From Bolinopsis microptera (Eukaryota > Ctenophora > Tentaculata > Lobata > Bolinopsidae): a stretch of 64,000 nt of DNA. Made by a program: the position numbers and the translations under genes. Numbering within the stretch: the first letter of the stretch is position 1; each line of letters begins with the position of its first letter. The stretch covers positions 4,628,460-4,692,459 of the forward strand of contig NC_087083.1 of assembly GCF_026151205.1 (NCBI RefSeq), read 5' to 3'. Shown piece after piece: positions 42,901 to 46,871 of this stretch. Under the pieces are notes generated by a model. That model saw nothing but the letters and a program-made list of their open reading frames with translations, was not told the origin of the DNA and made no database searches.

Positions 42901-44594
42901 AAATTTTAAGCAGTTAGTGTTTACAGGAAGTCTTGGTTAACCTCATTTTTAACAATACAAGGACATTAACTACTGAAAGTGGCTAAAATCATTTAGGGGA
43001 CGGCCAGGTCTGATCAAGCAAACGTTATTAAGTGTATAAAAAGTCCTAACTAACGAACTGTGATACATTCCAGTGAATATTCAAAATTTTGAAAACACTA
43101 AATTGCATCTATCTCAAAACACATTTTTTGACCTTTCGATTCCTTAGTTGAGAAAACTGGCCACTCCCTGATCTTGAGATTTGGTACAGTGGTTCCTTGG
43201 ACAACTATCTAGATATCTGGTGCAGCGATTTTTTTTATTTGACTCAGTTCTCGAATTATGAGGTTAACCAATTAAATTTTTCGAATTTTTGACCTGGTTA
43301 ACCTCATAATTTGAGAACAGAGTCAAATAAAAAAAATCGCTGCACCAGATGTGAGGATAATTGTCCAAGGAACCACTGTACCAAACCTCAAGATCAGGGA
43401 TTGGCCGGTTTTCTCAACTAAGGAATCGAAAGGTCAAAAAAGTTACAGCCGTTTAAAGTTCCAGTTTAACATGTAATTACAGGTAAACCTCAAAATTGAG
43501 CGCGCGATATCTCAGAAGCGCAAGGTCAGATTTTGATCCGGTTTTTTTCTTTTTGTTCGTCTTCAGTAGCTATTATCAAATATGCAAAAACTACAAAAGT
43601 GCCATTTACCCCCCCCTCTGGCCTTAACTAGCACTCTCTCTCTCCTTCAGTTCTAAACATTCTATCTTGCTGTATCCCTGAGGTAAAATATCTTAACTAG
43701 CACTCTCTCCTTCAGTTCTAAACATTCTATCTTGCTGTATCCCTGAGGTAAAATATCTTAACTAGCACTCTCTCCTTCAGTTCTAAACATTCTATCTTGC
43801 TGTATCCCTGAGGTAAAATATCTTAACTAGCACTCTCTCCTTCAGTTCTAAACATTCTATCTTGCTGTATCCCTGAGGTAAAATATCTTAACTAGCACTC
43901 TCTCCTTCAGTTCTAAACATTCTATCTTGCTGTATCCCTGAGGTAAAATATCTTAACTAGCACTCTCTCCTTCAGTTCTAAACATTCTATCTTGCTGTAT
44001 CCCTGAGGTAAAATATCTTAACTAGCACTCTCTCTCCTTCAGTTCTAAACATTCTATCTTGCTGTATCCCTGAGGTAAAATATCTTAACTAGCACTCTCT
44101 CTCCTTCAGTTCTAAACATTCTATCTTGCTGTATCCCTGAGGTAAAATATCTTAACTAGCACTCTCTCCTTCAGTTCTAAACATTCTATCTTGCTGTATC
44201 CCTGAGGTAAAATATCTTAACTAGCACTCTCTCTCCTTCAGTTCTAAACATTCTATCTTGCTGTATCCCTGAGGTAAAATATCTTAACTAGCACTCTCTC
44301 CTTCAGTTCTAAACATTCTATCTTGCTGTATCCCTGAGGTAAAATATCTTAACTAGCACTCTCTCCTTCAGTTCTAAACATTCTATCTTGCTGTATCCCA
44401 GGATAAACGTCACGTGATAAGCTGATAATATTATTATAACAGCAAAATGTACTTTTAGTATTCATAGTTCATACCTGTGGAGGAATTCTAAAGCTGACAT
44501 TACTTTTGTCATTGTAACATATCAAAACACCGACTTCAGTTCCTATTACCAGCCAATCTTCATCATAACCGACTAAAGTGTACTGTAGAGGTAC
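9024..44594 (-). CDS. TECPR2: TECPR2 orthologue (tectonin beta-propeller repeat protein), multi-exon gene
   Basis: TECPR2 is a cytosolic scaffold that links the early secretory pathway to autophagy through ATG8/LC3 proteins. Exons read by eye, in transcript order: 44594-44475, 40790-40674, 39824-39711, possibly 39557-39517, 39239-39144, 38915-38750, 38128-37996, 37414-36305, 34560-34428, 34080-33969, 33821-33600, 29524-29385, 29199-29024, 28851-28769, 28121-27945, 26502-26280, 25709-25550, 24563-24363, 23414-23320 and 9998-9024. The order WD40-like repeats, polar basic middle region, tectonin repeats and terminal WEVV matches the family, and RPGLRLW in exon 38915-38750 is a strong family match. 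From exon 37414-36305 to 23414-23320 every phase agrees. Three junctions are off by one base: the optional exon into 39239, 38128 into 37414, and 23414 into the last exon. These may be sequence errors or missed micro-exons. The first coding exon is uncertain; 54929-54862 is a candidate. Confidence 0.85.
10020..11346. other. Intron sequence, no gene seen
   Basis: This is the start of the very long last TECPR2 intron, filled with repeats. About five copies of CCGATTTACCGC lie at 10935-11070, and a diverged dispersed repeat at 10706-10860 is shared with 54999-55150. Confidence 0.5.
10935..11070. repeat. Short tandem/dispersed motif CCGATTTACCGC
   Basis: The motif recurs about five times with spacers of varying length. 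No function is apparent. Confidence 0.6.
11820..11912. repeat. Hairpin within foldback element
   Basis: GCTTCCGAAAATATT and AATATTTTCGGAAGC face each other about 40 bp apart, with GGAGCA / TGCTCC outside them. The same hairpin recurs in copy B near 21574-21666. Confidence 0.65.
12583..14918. repeat. GA-rich satellite with 600-bp higher-order period
   Basis: About 2.3 kb of almost pure purine built from GAGGAGGA, GACTGAGGA and GATGGCTGAGGA words. Longer blocks recur; the stretch at 13441 matches that at 14041, a 600-bp period. The serine/proline-rich frame on the opposite strand is a by-product of the repeat, not a gene. Confidence 0.9.
15082..15201. repeat. 10-bp tandem repeat TGTCCGCCTA
   Basis: About a dozen copies of TGTCCGYNTA adjoin the right end of the G-tipped element. 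Confidence 0.85.
16154..17365 (+). CDS. LINE ORF1: coiled coil plus SGNH-hydrolase (esterase) domain
   Basis: About 404 residues from the first ATG. The frame is open further upstream to the insertion junction, so the true N-terminus may be lost. The N-terminal half is heptad-rich and probably coiled coil. The C-terminal half has SGNH landmarks: TDS near residue 217 (in place of GDS), GIND near 272 and DNLH near 371, supplying the Ser, Asn and Asp-His positions. Esterase domains in CR1-type ORF1 proteins are established; the role in retrotransposition is unclear. Confidence 0.8.
   Translation: MKDDIASVRNAQKCVENSLKHVVDSIVSVKANVATLQEATKQQTQKEISPHPTSNTDVLDAISDLKSAVSDCNNRIDNLSKTNVFTQTIKECNGKIDDLVENINGTKDDLQSMRKILNDLSQNGVDIMKKSVEDMGSYYNSVFCDETREHIKDIHAYVTHQMCEVAIQTDPLIKEIAALGDQPNLASPSPKFGFPDPIKPSLKVLVESGQPINVWLVTDSIMRHIDESCLEFRKYRLNFKRIDFTCSESLTGEYMMGSKIPTEKPQLIYVHLGINDIHKGEDITKIIDNFKIFNEMLELVSPTTRLVISCPLLNGNTYQNRHVFSLRRSLSLLVNQQQDEDPKTKRIFLQRNDKFFINTQSTSKQNLMYFRDNLHLSERGMHAITNTMRDTLDKIFREFELPV
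17416..21177 (+). CDS. LINE ORF2: endonuclease and reverse transcriptase, intact
   Basis: This 1253-residue frame is uninterrupted. The apurinic-type endonuclease fills the first ~270 residues (SWNIQS, QEIRQP, GDFNSR near 150, SDHKPL near 270). The reverse transcriptase follows: GDKDNPDNYRAV near 575, DFRKAFDSV near 655, GTEQGHPLSP near 715 and WADD near 751 as the catalytic YADD-equivalent. A C-terminal CSWC...HFLNHC cluster near 1145-1165 resembles a zinc knuckle. It would nick target DNA and copy LINE RNA there. Confidence 0.93.
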   Translation: MNLQSKIISWNIQSTNTTFGSKFDDPQFCAVFDKFPIVCLQEIRQPVKHSGYRSFNKTRRDKKHGGVCIMVQNEISKGVKLEKSTIEDVVACKLDKNYFGVDNDIFIVNSYIKPANTSSKNSNISGFDTIRELDQFLNVLLSKGDVITCGDFNSRIGHDIDFIKEDKCGYESFIPLPEDYTPQELPTRNSKDKKSNNYKRPFLEMLVNNELHILNGRTLGDSYGDFTCIQTSGASVVDYFIISPNCSKYLSHMTIQPFTCFSDHKPLLLALNFSPSNTLVNTKALHETYARAPLRYKITPDSLSSLRDTMVDPLVEECSKSLLETDYPEDLLGTYKLNEDITVHLNKIADKCLQKTKHPKITKKGSINKQPWFTQATREAKISCTRAAQIVSDFPNSDYLRKNFYQVKNTYKSLIDRTKNKYLDKLNTDIESGKILNWKQFKKLKKFKGRVDKFDCHDMDNFQKFFGKLYANAHSTITVENKEEMLQNAEAINNNFQPSPAQSILNGQISVDEISTAISSLKNGKSSSEDMICNEILKTLSTTNTQLLCKVFNRCLDTGTYPWNNSIITPLHKKGDKDNPDNYRAVAVSSTIGKLFSTIMLNRIIKFKNEYNPDPINQLGFAKGAQTYDHILTLNTITSKYKKLKVPVYAVFVDFRKAFDSVCREALFLKLAKLGITGKTFNVLKHMYKNSTGQIKLSGFVSEKFDINKGTEQGHPLSPDLFKIYIRDLSPRLEYDNCPKLMNQLISHLLWADDLILLALDPKTLQKQLDALNNFCLEWGVEINADKTKLMKFNARFDTYQPVPLKIGDHLLEEVESYCYLGIEIHKSGTFTNARTELKKKAMRALHAMKSSVNKSKLSFRSITTLFDGLIKPIVLYGAPIYTPNMAIIKHITKQVDLNMDADTKTKFQTSILKKISLLNSEKVHLHFLKWSLGVNRKASNAGVWGESGRYPLIYECINLTLKYSQRLKNLKDNSLVSLAFKEQMNMKLDWYRGLEPLLALDPCFSTDHVTAYRTLKNNHSKLLFERNPSIAKPPKEDFLIHNGFKKRIPPQSTQPIGSKIFTPHVITKTLKCNFREYWGSCINTSRKLEFYRDLKSKFNKEYYLDSVIKYADRANITRLRISAHRLEIELGRYNQTPRDERICSWCNIVLGSGIIENEDHFLNHCDLNAASRRKVLDKIQSLISNPIKPSATSYSVHNVIPGANVLKFISNNSEIIELITNESQVHLTRVVARFATTCFNNRKKFVDSLAST
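21414..21460 (+). repeat. LINE 3' tail, (TTGTATTCC)n
   Basis: About five tandem 9-mers end the LINE and adjoin the resumed host repeat. Confidence 0.85.
21863..23001. repeat. 1.1-kb palindrome (foldback arms)
   Basis: The left arm runs from ATCTCGTTAGCTTTTCG to about 22380. The right arm runs from about 22465 to CGAAAAGCTAACGAGAT. They are near-identical inverses with a few indels around a loop of about 84 bp. The loop has the opposite orientation to that in copy A. Confidence 0.9.
23002..23319. other. Intron sequence, nothing recognised
   Basis: No coding region or clear repeat was seen between the foldback element and the next TECPR2 exon. Confidence 0.4.
23320..23414 (-). CDS. TECPR2: TECPR2 exon: tectonin repeat
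   Basis: It encodes a repeat with WVVDSAG, HFQCG and a tryptophan pair, the tectonin pattern. The acceptor is TATTATCCAG and the donor CAG|GTATGT. It begins in phase 0, agreeing with the preceding exon. It leaves two bases, which do not fit the last exon as drawn. Confidence 0.7.
24363..24563 (-). CDS. TECPR2: TECPR2 exon: tectonin repeat
   Basis: 67 codons with WVPVS, VVWGVLDSGKL, RHGITPAQPLGNSW and a closing SWE. The acceptor is TCTCCTCCCAG and the donor GGAG|GTGAGG. Both ends are phase 0. Confidence 0.82.
24608..24676. repeat. Dispersed repeat shared with 45.7 kb
   Basis: A stretch around GAGTTGGACTCGTCGACGG recurs in inverse orientation near 45685-45755. The family is unidentified. Confidence 0.5.
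25550..25709 (-). CDS. TECPR2: TECPR2 exon: tectonin repeat
   Basis: It encodes an EYGQPQGTDW...SVWLLVAKGKQRLFYRSGV pattern typical of tectonin repeats. The acceptor is CATCTCCTCAG and the donor CTCAG|GTTCGT. One base completes the codon split from the previous exon, and the exon ends in phase 0. Confidence 0.8.
25969..26322. repeat. 42-bp tandem array across a TECPR2 splice donor
   Basis: About eight 42-bp units. The unit nearest the exon contains the true exon end and donor; the others repeat that exon end and donor (TTAG|GTGAGT on the minus strand) into the intron. Each unit also carries TACTAAC, the ideal branch-point sequence. Staying in the exon frame past the true donor meets TGA at once. 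Confidence 0.9.
26280..26502 (-). CDS. TECPR2: TECPR2 exon: tectonin repeat ending in the 42-bp array
   Basis: It encodes VSVWCTDNWGNVYY...SWDRVSGAKL...GNVVWGVTTNKRAVV. The acceptor is ACCCCACAG and the donor GTTAG|GTGAGT. It starts with two bases and ends with two, agreeing with both neighbours. Confidence 0.82.
26655..27990. repeat. 47-bp tandem array across a TECPR2 splice donor
   Basis: About 28 very similar 47-bp units, a few with a 3-bp insertion. On the minus strand each holds the exon end encoding SVFLTDDSWLEL and a donor, AGAG|GTAGGA. Only the copy nearest the exon (donor at 27945) is needed. Reading on in frame reaches TAA within one unit. Confidence 0.92.
27945..28121 (-). CDS. 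TECPR2: TECPR2 exon: polar linker before tectonin repeats
   Basis: It encodes a region rich in Pro, Ser, Glu and Leu ending DDSWLELR. The acceptor is CCTTCTCAG and the donor AGAG|GTAGGA. It starts with two bases and ends with one, agreeing with the exons on both sides. Its last 37 or so bases form part of the 47-bp repeat. Confidence 0.75.
28203..28453 (+). repeat. Dispersed repeat, copy 3
   Basis: It starts ACTAGCAGGAACCCGTC and ends CGTCTCGCTTTATATAG, like the copies at 7078 and 8419. Confidence 0.6.
28628..28694. repeat. Dispersed repeat shared in inverse with 38455-38520
   Basis: About 55 bp around GACGCAATGAAACTATCGG recur in inverse orientation near 38455-38515. Confidence 0.65.
28769..28851 (-). 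CDS. TECPR2: TECPR2 exon: acidic/serine linker
   Basis: It encodes RKHQQS, then GDTSDIY and a Ser/Thr-rich end, comparable to the EEDIY-Ser-rich stretch of vertebrate TECPR2. The acceptor is GGACCACAG and the donor TTTAT|GTAAGT. Phases fit both neighbours. Confidence 0.7.
29024..29199 (-). CDS. TECPR2: TECPR2 exon: polar middle region
   Basis: 58 codons rich in Asp, Ser, Thr and Gln. The acceptor is TTCTCCACAG and the donor, GATAG|GTTGCT, is weak. It begins in phase 0 and leaves two bases, matching the next exon. Confidence 0.68.
29385..29524 (-). CDS. TECPR2: TECPR2 exon: middle region with acidic cluster
   Basis: It encodes SSILIGLANLEEGI, then LPVYEFDDPYSDGEEDVDSDEE. The acceptor is TCACCCCAG and the donor GAAGAG|GTGTGT. 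Phases match both sides. A 9-bp tandem repeat begins about 10 bp outside the acceptor. Confidence 0.75.
29535..29672. repeat. 9-bp tandem repeat AAATTCTTT
   Basis: About 15 copies just upstream of a TECPR2 exon in transcript sense. On the minus strand it is AAAGAATTT, so it adds little pyrimidine tract. Confidence 0.9.
29680..31439. other. Intron sequence, no gene seen
   Basis: AT-rich sequence between a TECPR2 exon and the GPCR. No coding region or clear element was found. Confidence 0.4.
31440..32330 (-). CDS. Rhodopsin-type (class A) GPCR, intronless, nested in a TECPR2 intron
   Basis: 296 residues with seven hydrophobic segments. TM1 has GVLGN, TM2 has NLAVTD, the TM3 cysteine lies in GDTFCMV, and TM7 has SNPFIYF, the NPxxY motif. 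The DRY position is replaced by LNR (ALNRMM), and TM6 has SVLPY rather than CWxP. A cysteine in the second extracellular loop (SSCAER) can pair with TM3. The N-terminus is very short, and an in-frame stop lies some 20 codons upstream with no other ATG. The ligand is unknown. It lies between exons 33600 and 29524 on the same strand and may be a retrogene or a lineage-specific expansion. Confidence 0.9.
   Translation of the reverse strand: MTLPYIPSLVWCHTSFILGVLGNTFVIHSTIHHKAIKLDKLSVWIIQNLAVTDLANTILILIPIISSIHAEKWVLGDTFCMVHVIYRFAGVVANIFLIVALALNRMMRCLFPLRFLDCSKKQRWSITVMVIILAMIIPLKLLHGAFIERTLVVKFVDVISSCAERSISFTRRWHSIFEYVTNILLNGLPCLTLIVMNTFLVIYAVKKTTNSVNKKNIVVVVLVTVSFLTSVLPYCVYSMLLSADTWDENDYKLRYVTFVVFLSFWSNPFIYFITNDHFRKFTIGLVLKRRATVSVP
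32340..33300. other. No gene seen
   Basis: AT-rich intron sequence upstream of the GPCR; a promoter for it could lie here, but no specific element was recognised. Three GGGGTATTT-like repeats lie at 32388-32425. Confidence 0.4.
33306..33324. repeat. Poly-G tract
   Basis: A run of about 19 G inside an intron. Confidence 0.7.
33355..33538. repeat. Tandem repeat TATTATAAGCTG
   Basis: About a dozen units of 12-16 bp based on ATAAGCTGTATTATT. It lies about 60 bp from the donor of the exon ending at 33600. Confidence 0.85.
33600..33821 (-). CDS. TECPR2: TECPR2 exon: polar middle region
   Basis: It encodes SRKEKTSSNDTLDS and then a Glu/Val/Gln-rich stretch ending QPQEI. The acceptor is CACTCAG and the donor GATCG|GTGGGT. 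It starts with two bases and ends with one, in phase with both neighbours. Confidence 0.75.
33969..34080 (-). CDS. TECPR2: TECPR2 exon: basic cluster
   Basis: It encodes DKISLSSQDTISIHSSS, an acidic patch, then IAIRIKRKKHR, comparable to the KVKRKKKKK stretch of vertebrate TECPR2. The acceptor is TTATTCAG and the donor CACC|GTAAGT. Phases agree. Confidence 0.8.
34393..34411. repeat. Poly-C tract
   Basis: A run of about 19 C in an intron just beyond the donor of exon 34428. Confidence 0.7.
34428..34560 (-). CDS. TECPR2: TECPR2 exon: middle region, start duplicated in a 100-bp array
   Basis: It encodes SVMEELKTNIGKKMITS then PSPSKHKQLITSDSTLPLYE. The acceptor is CATTTCAG and the donor TATGAG|GTCAGT. 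One leading base completes the codon split from exon 36305, and the exon ends in phase 0. Confidence 0.8.
34526..35084. repeat. 100-bp tandem array across a TECPR2 splice acceptor
   Basis: Five extra copies at an exact 100-bp period (AATATTAGTC at 34621, 34721, 34821, 34921 and 35021). On the minus strand each holds CATTTCAG, the first 36 or so exon bases, then ATATT|GTAGAC. Using an upstream copy as exon reaches an in-frame TAA soon after that point. Confidence 0.93.
35085..35247. repeat. 21-bp minisatellite with TGACGTCA motifs, intronic copy
   Basis: About eight 21-bp units based on GGCTTGATGACRTCACAAG. Several hold the palindrome TGACGTCA, the consensus cAMP-response element. The same unit is found in the coding exon at 36716-36842. 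It sits within the last 100-bp unit, which resumes after it. Confidence 0.92.
35295..36219. other. Intron sequence, no gene seen
   Basis: No coding region was recognised between the 21-bp array and the large middle TECPR2 exon. Confidence 0.4.
36305..37414 (-). CDS. TECPR2: TECPR2 large middle exon: last WD40-like strand and long disordered region
   Basis: 370 codons. The start, with LTFHQVPQITKLISGWLKE and RALVLLYKDNIIKRYI, matches the end of the family's propeller; the rest is polar and low complexity. It holds a run of CDVIKPP heptapeptides (21-bp units) and an EEHTEHTDHT-type repeat (36540-36632). The acceptor has an ideal branch site (TTACTAAT) and pyrimidine tract CTTCTCTTTTAG; the donor is ACAAG|GTCAGT. 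The end fits exon 34560 in phase. The start is one base off against exon 38128. Confidence 0.82.
36540..36632. repeat. Coding repeat TGTGTGCTCTTC
   Basis: A 12-15 bp unit that encodes the His/Glu/Thr-rich EEHTEHTDHT stretch of TECPR2. Confidence 0.85.
36716..36842 (-). repeat. 21-bp coding minisatellite (CDVIKPP)
   Basis: About six units of 21 bp keep the reading frame and encode CDVIKPP. Several carry TGACGTCA. The intronic array at 35085-35247 is built from the same unit. Confidence 0.92.
37996..38128 (-). CDS. TECPR2: TECPR2 exon: WD40-like strand
   Basis: It encodes SGIINRVERIDEKLVIIQLKH and FVFVETVDLTVVG, aligning with the last propeller blades of TECPR2. The acceptor is TTCTATTTCAG and the donor GTGG|GTAAGA. 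It starts in phase 0. Confidence 0.75.
38388..38420. repeat. 33-bp repeat shared with 59858-59890
   Basis: TTTCAACACTACTATATAAC and the 13 bases after it recur with one difference near 59858, so this is part of an unidentified dispersed repeat. Confidence 0.6.
38750..38915 (-). CDS. TECPR2: TECPR2 exon: WD40-like, RPGLRLW motif
   Basis: It encodes GEFGACVLD then VARPGLRLWYANTGGDVLKTI, closely following the FGAC...ASRPGLRLWKADVHGTV segment of vertebrate TECPR2. The acceptor is TCTCCTCAG and the donor CCCAG|GTTAGT. Phases fit exons 39144 and 38128. Confidence 0.88.
38920..38984. repeat. 12-bp tandem repeat GGTTAATTGATG
   Basis: About five units beginning only a few bases outside the acceptor of exon 38915, within its polypyrimidine/branch region. 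Confidence 0.85.
39144..39239 (-). CDS. TECPR2: TECPR2 exon: WD40-like strand
   Basis: It encodes LILLTTVIKTSLLKMENETC and SVGSKDRK, matching the blade just before the RPGLRLW exon. The acceptor is TATATTTTCAG and the donor AAAAA|GTAATT. The two bases left fit the next exon. Confidence 0.78.
39517..39557 (-). CDS. TECPR2: Possible small TECPR2 exon
   Basis: It encodes SSRVIHCEPNK after an acceptor GGTATTTTCAG, filling a gap in the family alignment. No donor gives the right phase, so boundaries are unsure and it may be spurious. Confidence 0.3.
39711..39824 (-). CDS. TECPR2: TECPR2 exon: WD40-like blade
   Basis: 38 codons, including VHDTNVKFASYHDNKVASVDKD and KITISEVDW, the ITALAWSPNG...GDDKGKI blade of the family. 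The acceptor is ATGCGTTCAG and the donor CCAGG|GTATGT. Phase 0 at both ends. Confidence 0.82.
40496..40640. repeat. Tandem repeat TACTTTGTACTATG
   Basis: Units of 7-21 bp made of GTACTATGTACTTT words, lying about 35 bp beyond the donor of exon 40674. Confidence 0.88.
40674..40790 (-). CDS. TECPR2: TECPR2 exon: WD40-like blade, with GC donor
   Basis: 39 codons: KIECLELKERVLVWGTESGY and GIKEIQSGSD, matching the DDLVAVGTASGRVAVF blade. The acceptor is TTTTACCTCAG. The donor is CAG|GCGAGT, a GC-AG intron; this choice gives phase 0 with exon 39824, whereas the nearby GTGGAA does not. Its first 45 or so bases are part of the 65-bp array. Confidence 0.83.
40745..42119. repeat. 65-bp tandem array across a TECPR2 splice acceptor, block 1
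   Basis: About 20 near-identical units of 65-67 bp. On the minus strand each has TTTTACCTCAG followed by the first 45 or so exon bases. The array continues at 43624 after a 1.5-kb insertion. Using an upstream acceptor reaches an in-frame TAG within about one unit. Confidence 0.95.
42120..43623. mobile_element. TTAA-flanked inverted-repeat element (piggyBac-like, non-autonomous)
   Basis: 1504 bp with perfect 18-bp inverted ends, GGCCAGAGGGGGGGGTAA, flanked by TTAA on both sides, as for piggyBac-type insertion. It splits the 65-bp array. No transposase was seen. Inside is an imperfect palindrome at 43127-43440, and the motif GAGGTTAACC or its inverse recurs about a dozen times. Another right end of this family lies at 58430-58459. 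Confidence 0.8.
43624..44400. repeat. 65-bp tandem array, block 2
   Basis: About 12 more units, continuous with block 1 apart from the insertion. The final unit stops just before the acceptor. Confidence 0.95.
44475..44594 (-). CDS. TECPR2: TECPR2 exon: WD40-like, most N-terminal confirmed
   Basis: 40 codons: VPLQYTLVGYDEDWLVIGTE and GVLICYNDKS, matching the DTNGDYIAVGSSIGMLYLY blade. The acceptor is CATTTTCTCAG and the donor CACAG|GTATGA. Phase 0 at both ends, fitting exon 40790. Confidence 0.8.
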
Positions 44595-44599
44595 CTGAG

Positions 44600-46670
44600 A
44601 AAATGGATTTTGTAGAAAGCTGTGTAGTTAACCATCTACTGATTATTTTGTCGAGGTTATATAACAGTGTCATTAGTCAAAATATTACATTGAGTAGTGA
44701 AGAAGTAGATACAGAGTGTTCAGTATCAATTATATCGATTCGTTAATGATGCAATCTATACGATATGTATCTGTAATTATTTAATCTTGTACCGCATAAA
44801 ATGTGACTTTATCTTTTAATTGATTTCTGACTAACTGAACAACCATGTCATACAATTAATCATATTTGTCCAGTACTATGTACATAACTAGAGACAAAAT
44901 ACAAATAAAATGGTTGCACCTGCTTCAAGCCATAGTACTTGGGGAGCCCACTGAGCAGAAGTTTGTTTTCTTTAACATGCATAACATCCTGACATATTAT
45001 GTGGGTTTAGTAAGAATAAGTCTTGCTCCTTTTTGTGGTTAGGTTATTCTATCATCACAACACATGAGATGATATTGAAAGATCACACTGCACAAATAAA
45101 TTGATTGAAAATCAGGATTAAACGATTTGCAGTTGCCTCTGCAGCCATATGATATATTTTTTGATTTTATTTAATTCATAGCAGACAAGTTGCTCTCAAA
45201 TTCCACACAAAATTGTTTACGTTTATTCAAAAAATAAAATTTACTTCAAGAAAAAAGTGCTGTGTTCATTACCCTGTGAATATAACCTGAACATTTCAAT
45301 GGCTGACTTATATCTAAGACTATCAACTTTAGGCCATGTCTGATCCATTTGCAATATATAAGTAAGAAACTTAATCAAACTTTTTATTTTTAGCTATTCA
45401 TTTTATTAGAGGACGCATGCTGAACCAGCATTGCAGAGCAAAAATAGTGTAAAAAGAGTGAAAAATAATCTATGGTTTGAGATACTTCTCTTTGTTCAAA
45501 GAAATTCGAAAAAGACATCATAATATAATATGATCACAGTCATTATTATATGTATATTTATTATTTAAGACAAACGATGGATTTACTGATAAGATAAAAG
45601 CGTATTGCAGGCTTGTGTAATATATCACAGGTTGTTGCTACATCCCTTCCTCTCCTCACTGATCAACAGTAACTTTGTTATTAACAGGTGATATTTGTTC
45701 CAAGACCGTCGAAGAGTCCAACTCAGCGCGCATCTTGGTAGGTAATAAACCTACAACTTCGATAACCTTTTATTATTAATTATACACAGTTGCTTAACTG
45801 AAACAATGAAGGTATGTTCATCGTTAAAGTTTGCAGGAATAAGCCCTACCTATGGTGACAAAACTAAAATAATCATCATGATAACTTGGGAGCAAATATC
45901 AATGGAACAAATTGCAGCCACATCTGCCTACAAAAAAAGGAAGCCCTCATTTGAAATCATGCCAGTATAGACAAATTTTCCTTTTAAAAGCTTTAGTTTG
46001 GTGCATTAACCTCTGGTCAGATCTAGGGAATGTATTAATTATGATTCTTGGTCTTTCAACTTAATTAATTCTCTCCACTAATATTTATAGACATTATTAC
46101 ATATTTTAAATATAAATAGTTAAAATGACAATGATCTTGAATGGCTGTGACTGGCGACATATCTACAAAAAGCACACCTTACATTCCATACAGCACACAA
46201 GCAACATTTACCATCCACAGCTATTCAACTCATGATATTGCATGGGCTAGCTAACAAGCCTTCACCACGGATCTTTGTGTACTATTTGACGCAAAAGGGC
46301 GTAGGTTAGAGTAAGCGAGTGCCTAAGAAGTATATCTATTTCGAGGGAAATAGATTTTTAGTTTAGTCTATGTAATAATAATTGCGAATTCAGAATTAAC
46401 AAAAATTATATTTTTTGATAATTAAATTGCAAAATATAAAAACAACCCTTCAAAAAATCAATATATTCCCTATATCTCAAATTTTGACAAAAATTTGCAC
46501 ATAATTGTTTTTTCTTCCCTATTTTGTTGTTGCAAAAGTTTGGCCCACTCTGATCTGAGGACTTAAAAGTTTTAACGTTGTTTTATATAATTGGAAACAA
46601 ACCATAGTCTTAATCATAGGAAAACAAAATATTTTAAATGTTTGAAAAATTAAATTTATATTTTTCTTAT
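44600..46670. other. No gene seen
   Basis: AT-rich sequence, probably the first long TECPR2 intron. The only repeat noted is the dispersed piece near 45685-45755 shared with 24608. Confidence 0.4.
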
Positions 46671-46672
46671 AG

Positions 46673-46870
46673 GTTTATCCTAGGAATGATTTTTATGTCA
46701 TTGATAATAATAAAGACCCTTTAGATTTTATGTTTATAAATAATTTAATGTATTGTAGAAAGAGTATTTCGACTTTTGACTTTAGTACTTTATTTACGTC
46801 CATTCCACACCACCAACTAAAAGATAATTTAACTAAATTTGTAAATAGAATATTTAAAATCAAAGATTAA
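46673..46870 (+). pseudogene. Penelope-like reverse transcriptase fragment
   Basis: About 65 codons to a TAA, including ISTFDFSTLFTSIPHHQLKD, which resembles the YDFSTLYTxIPH core of Penelope-like element reverse transcriptases. No flanking domains remain. A different RT class is possible. Confidence 0.5.
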
Positions 46871-46871
46871 A

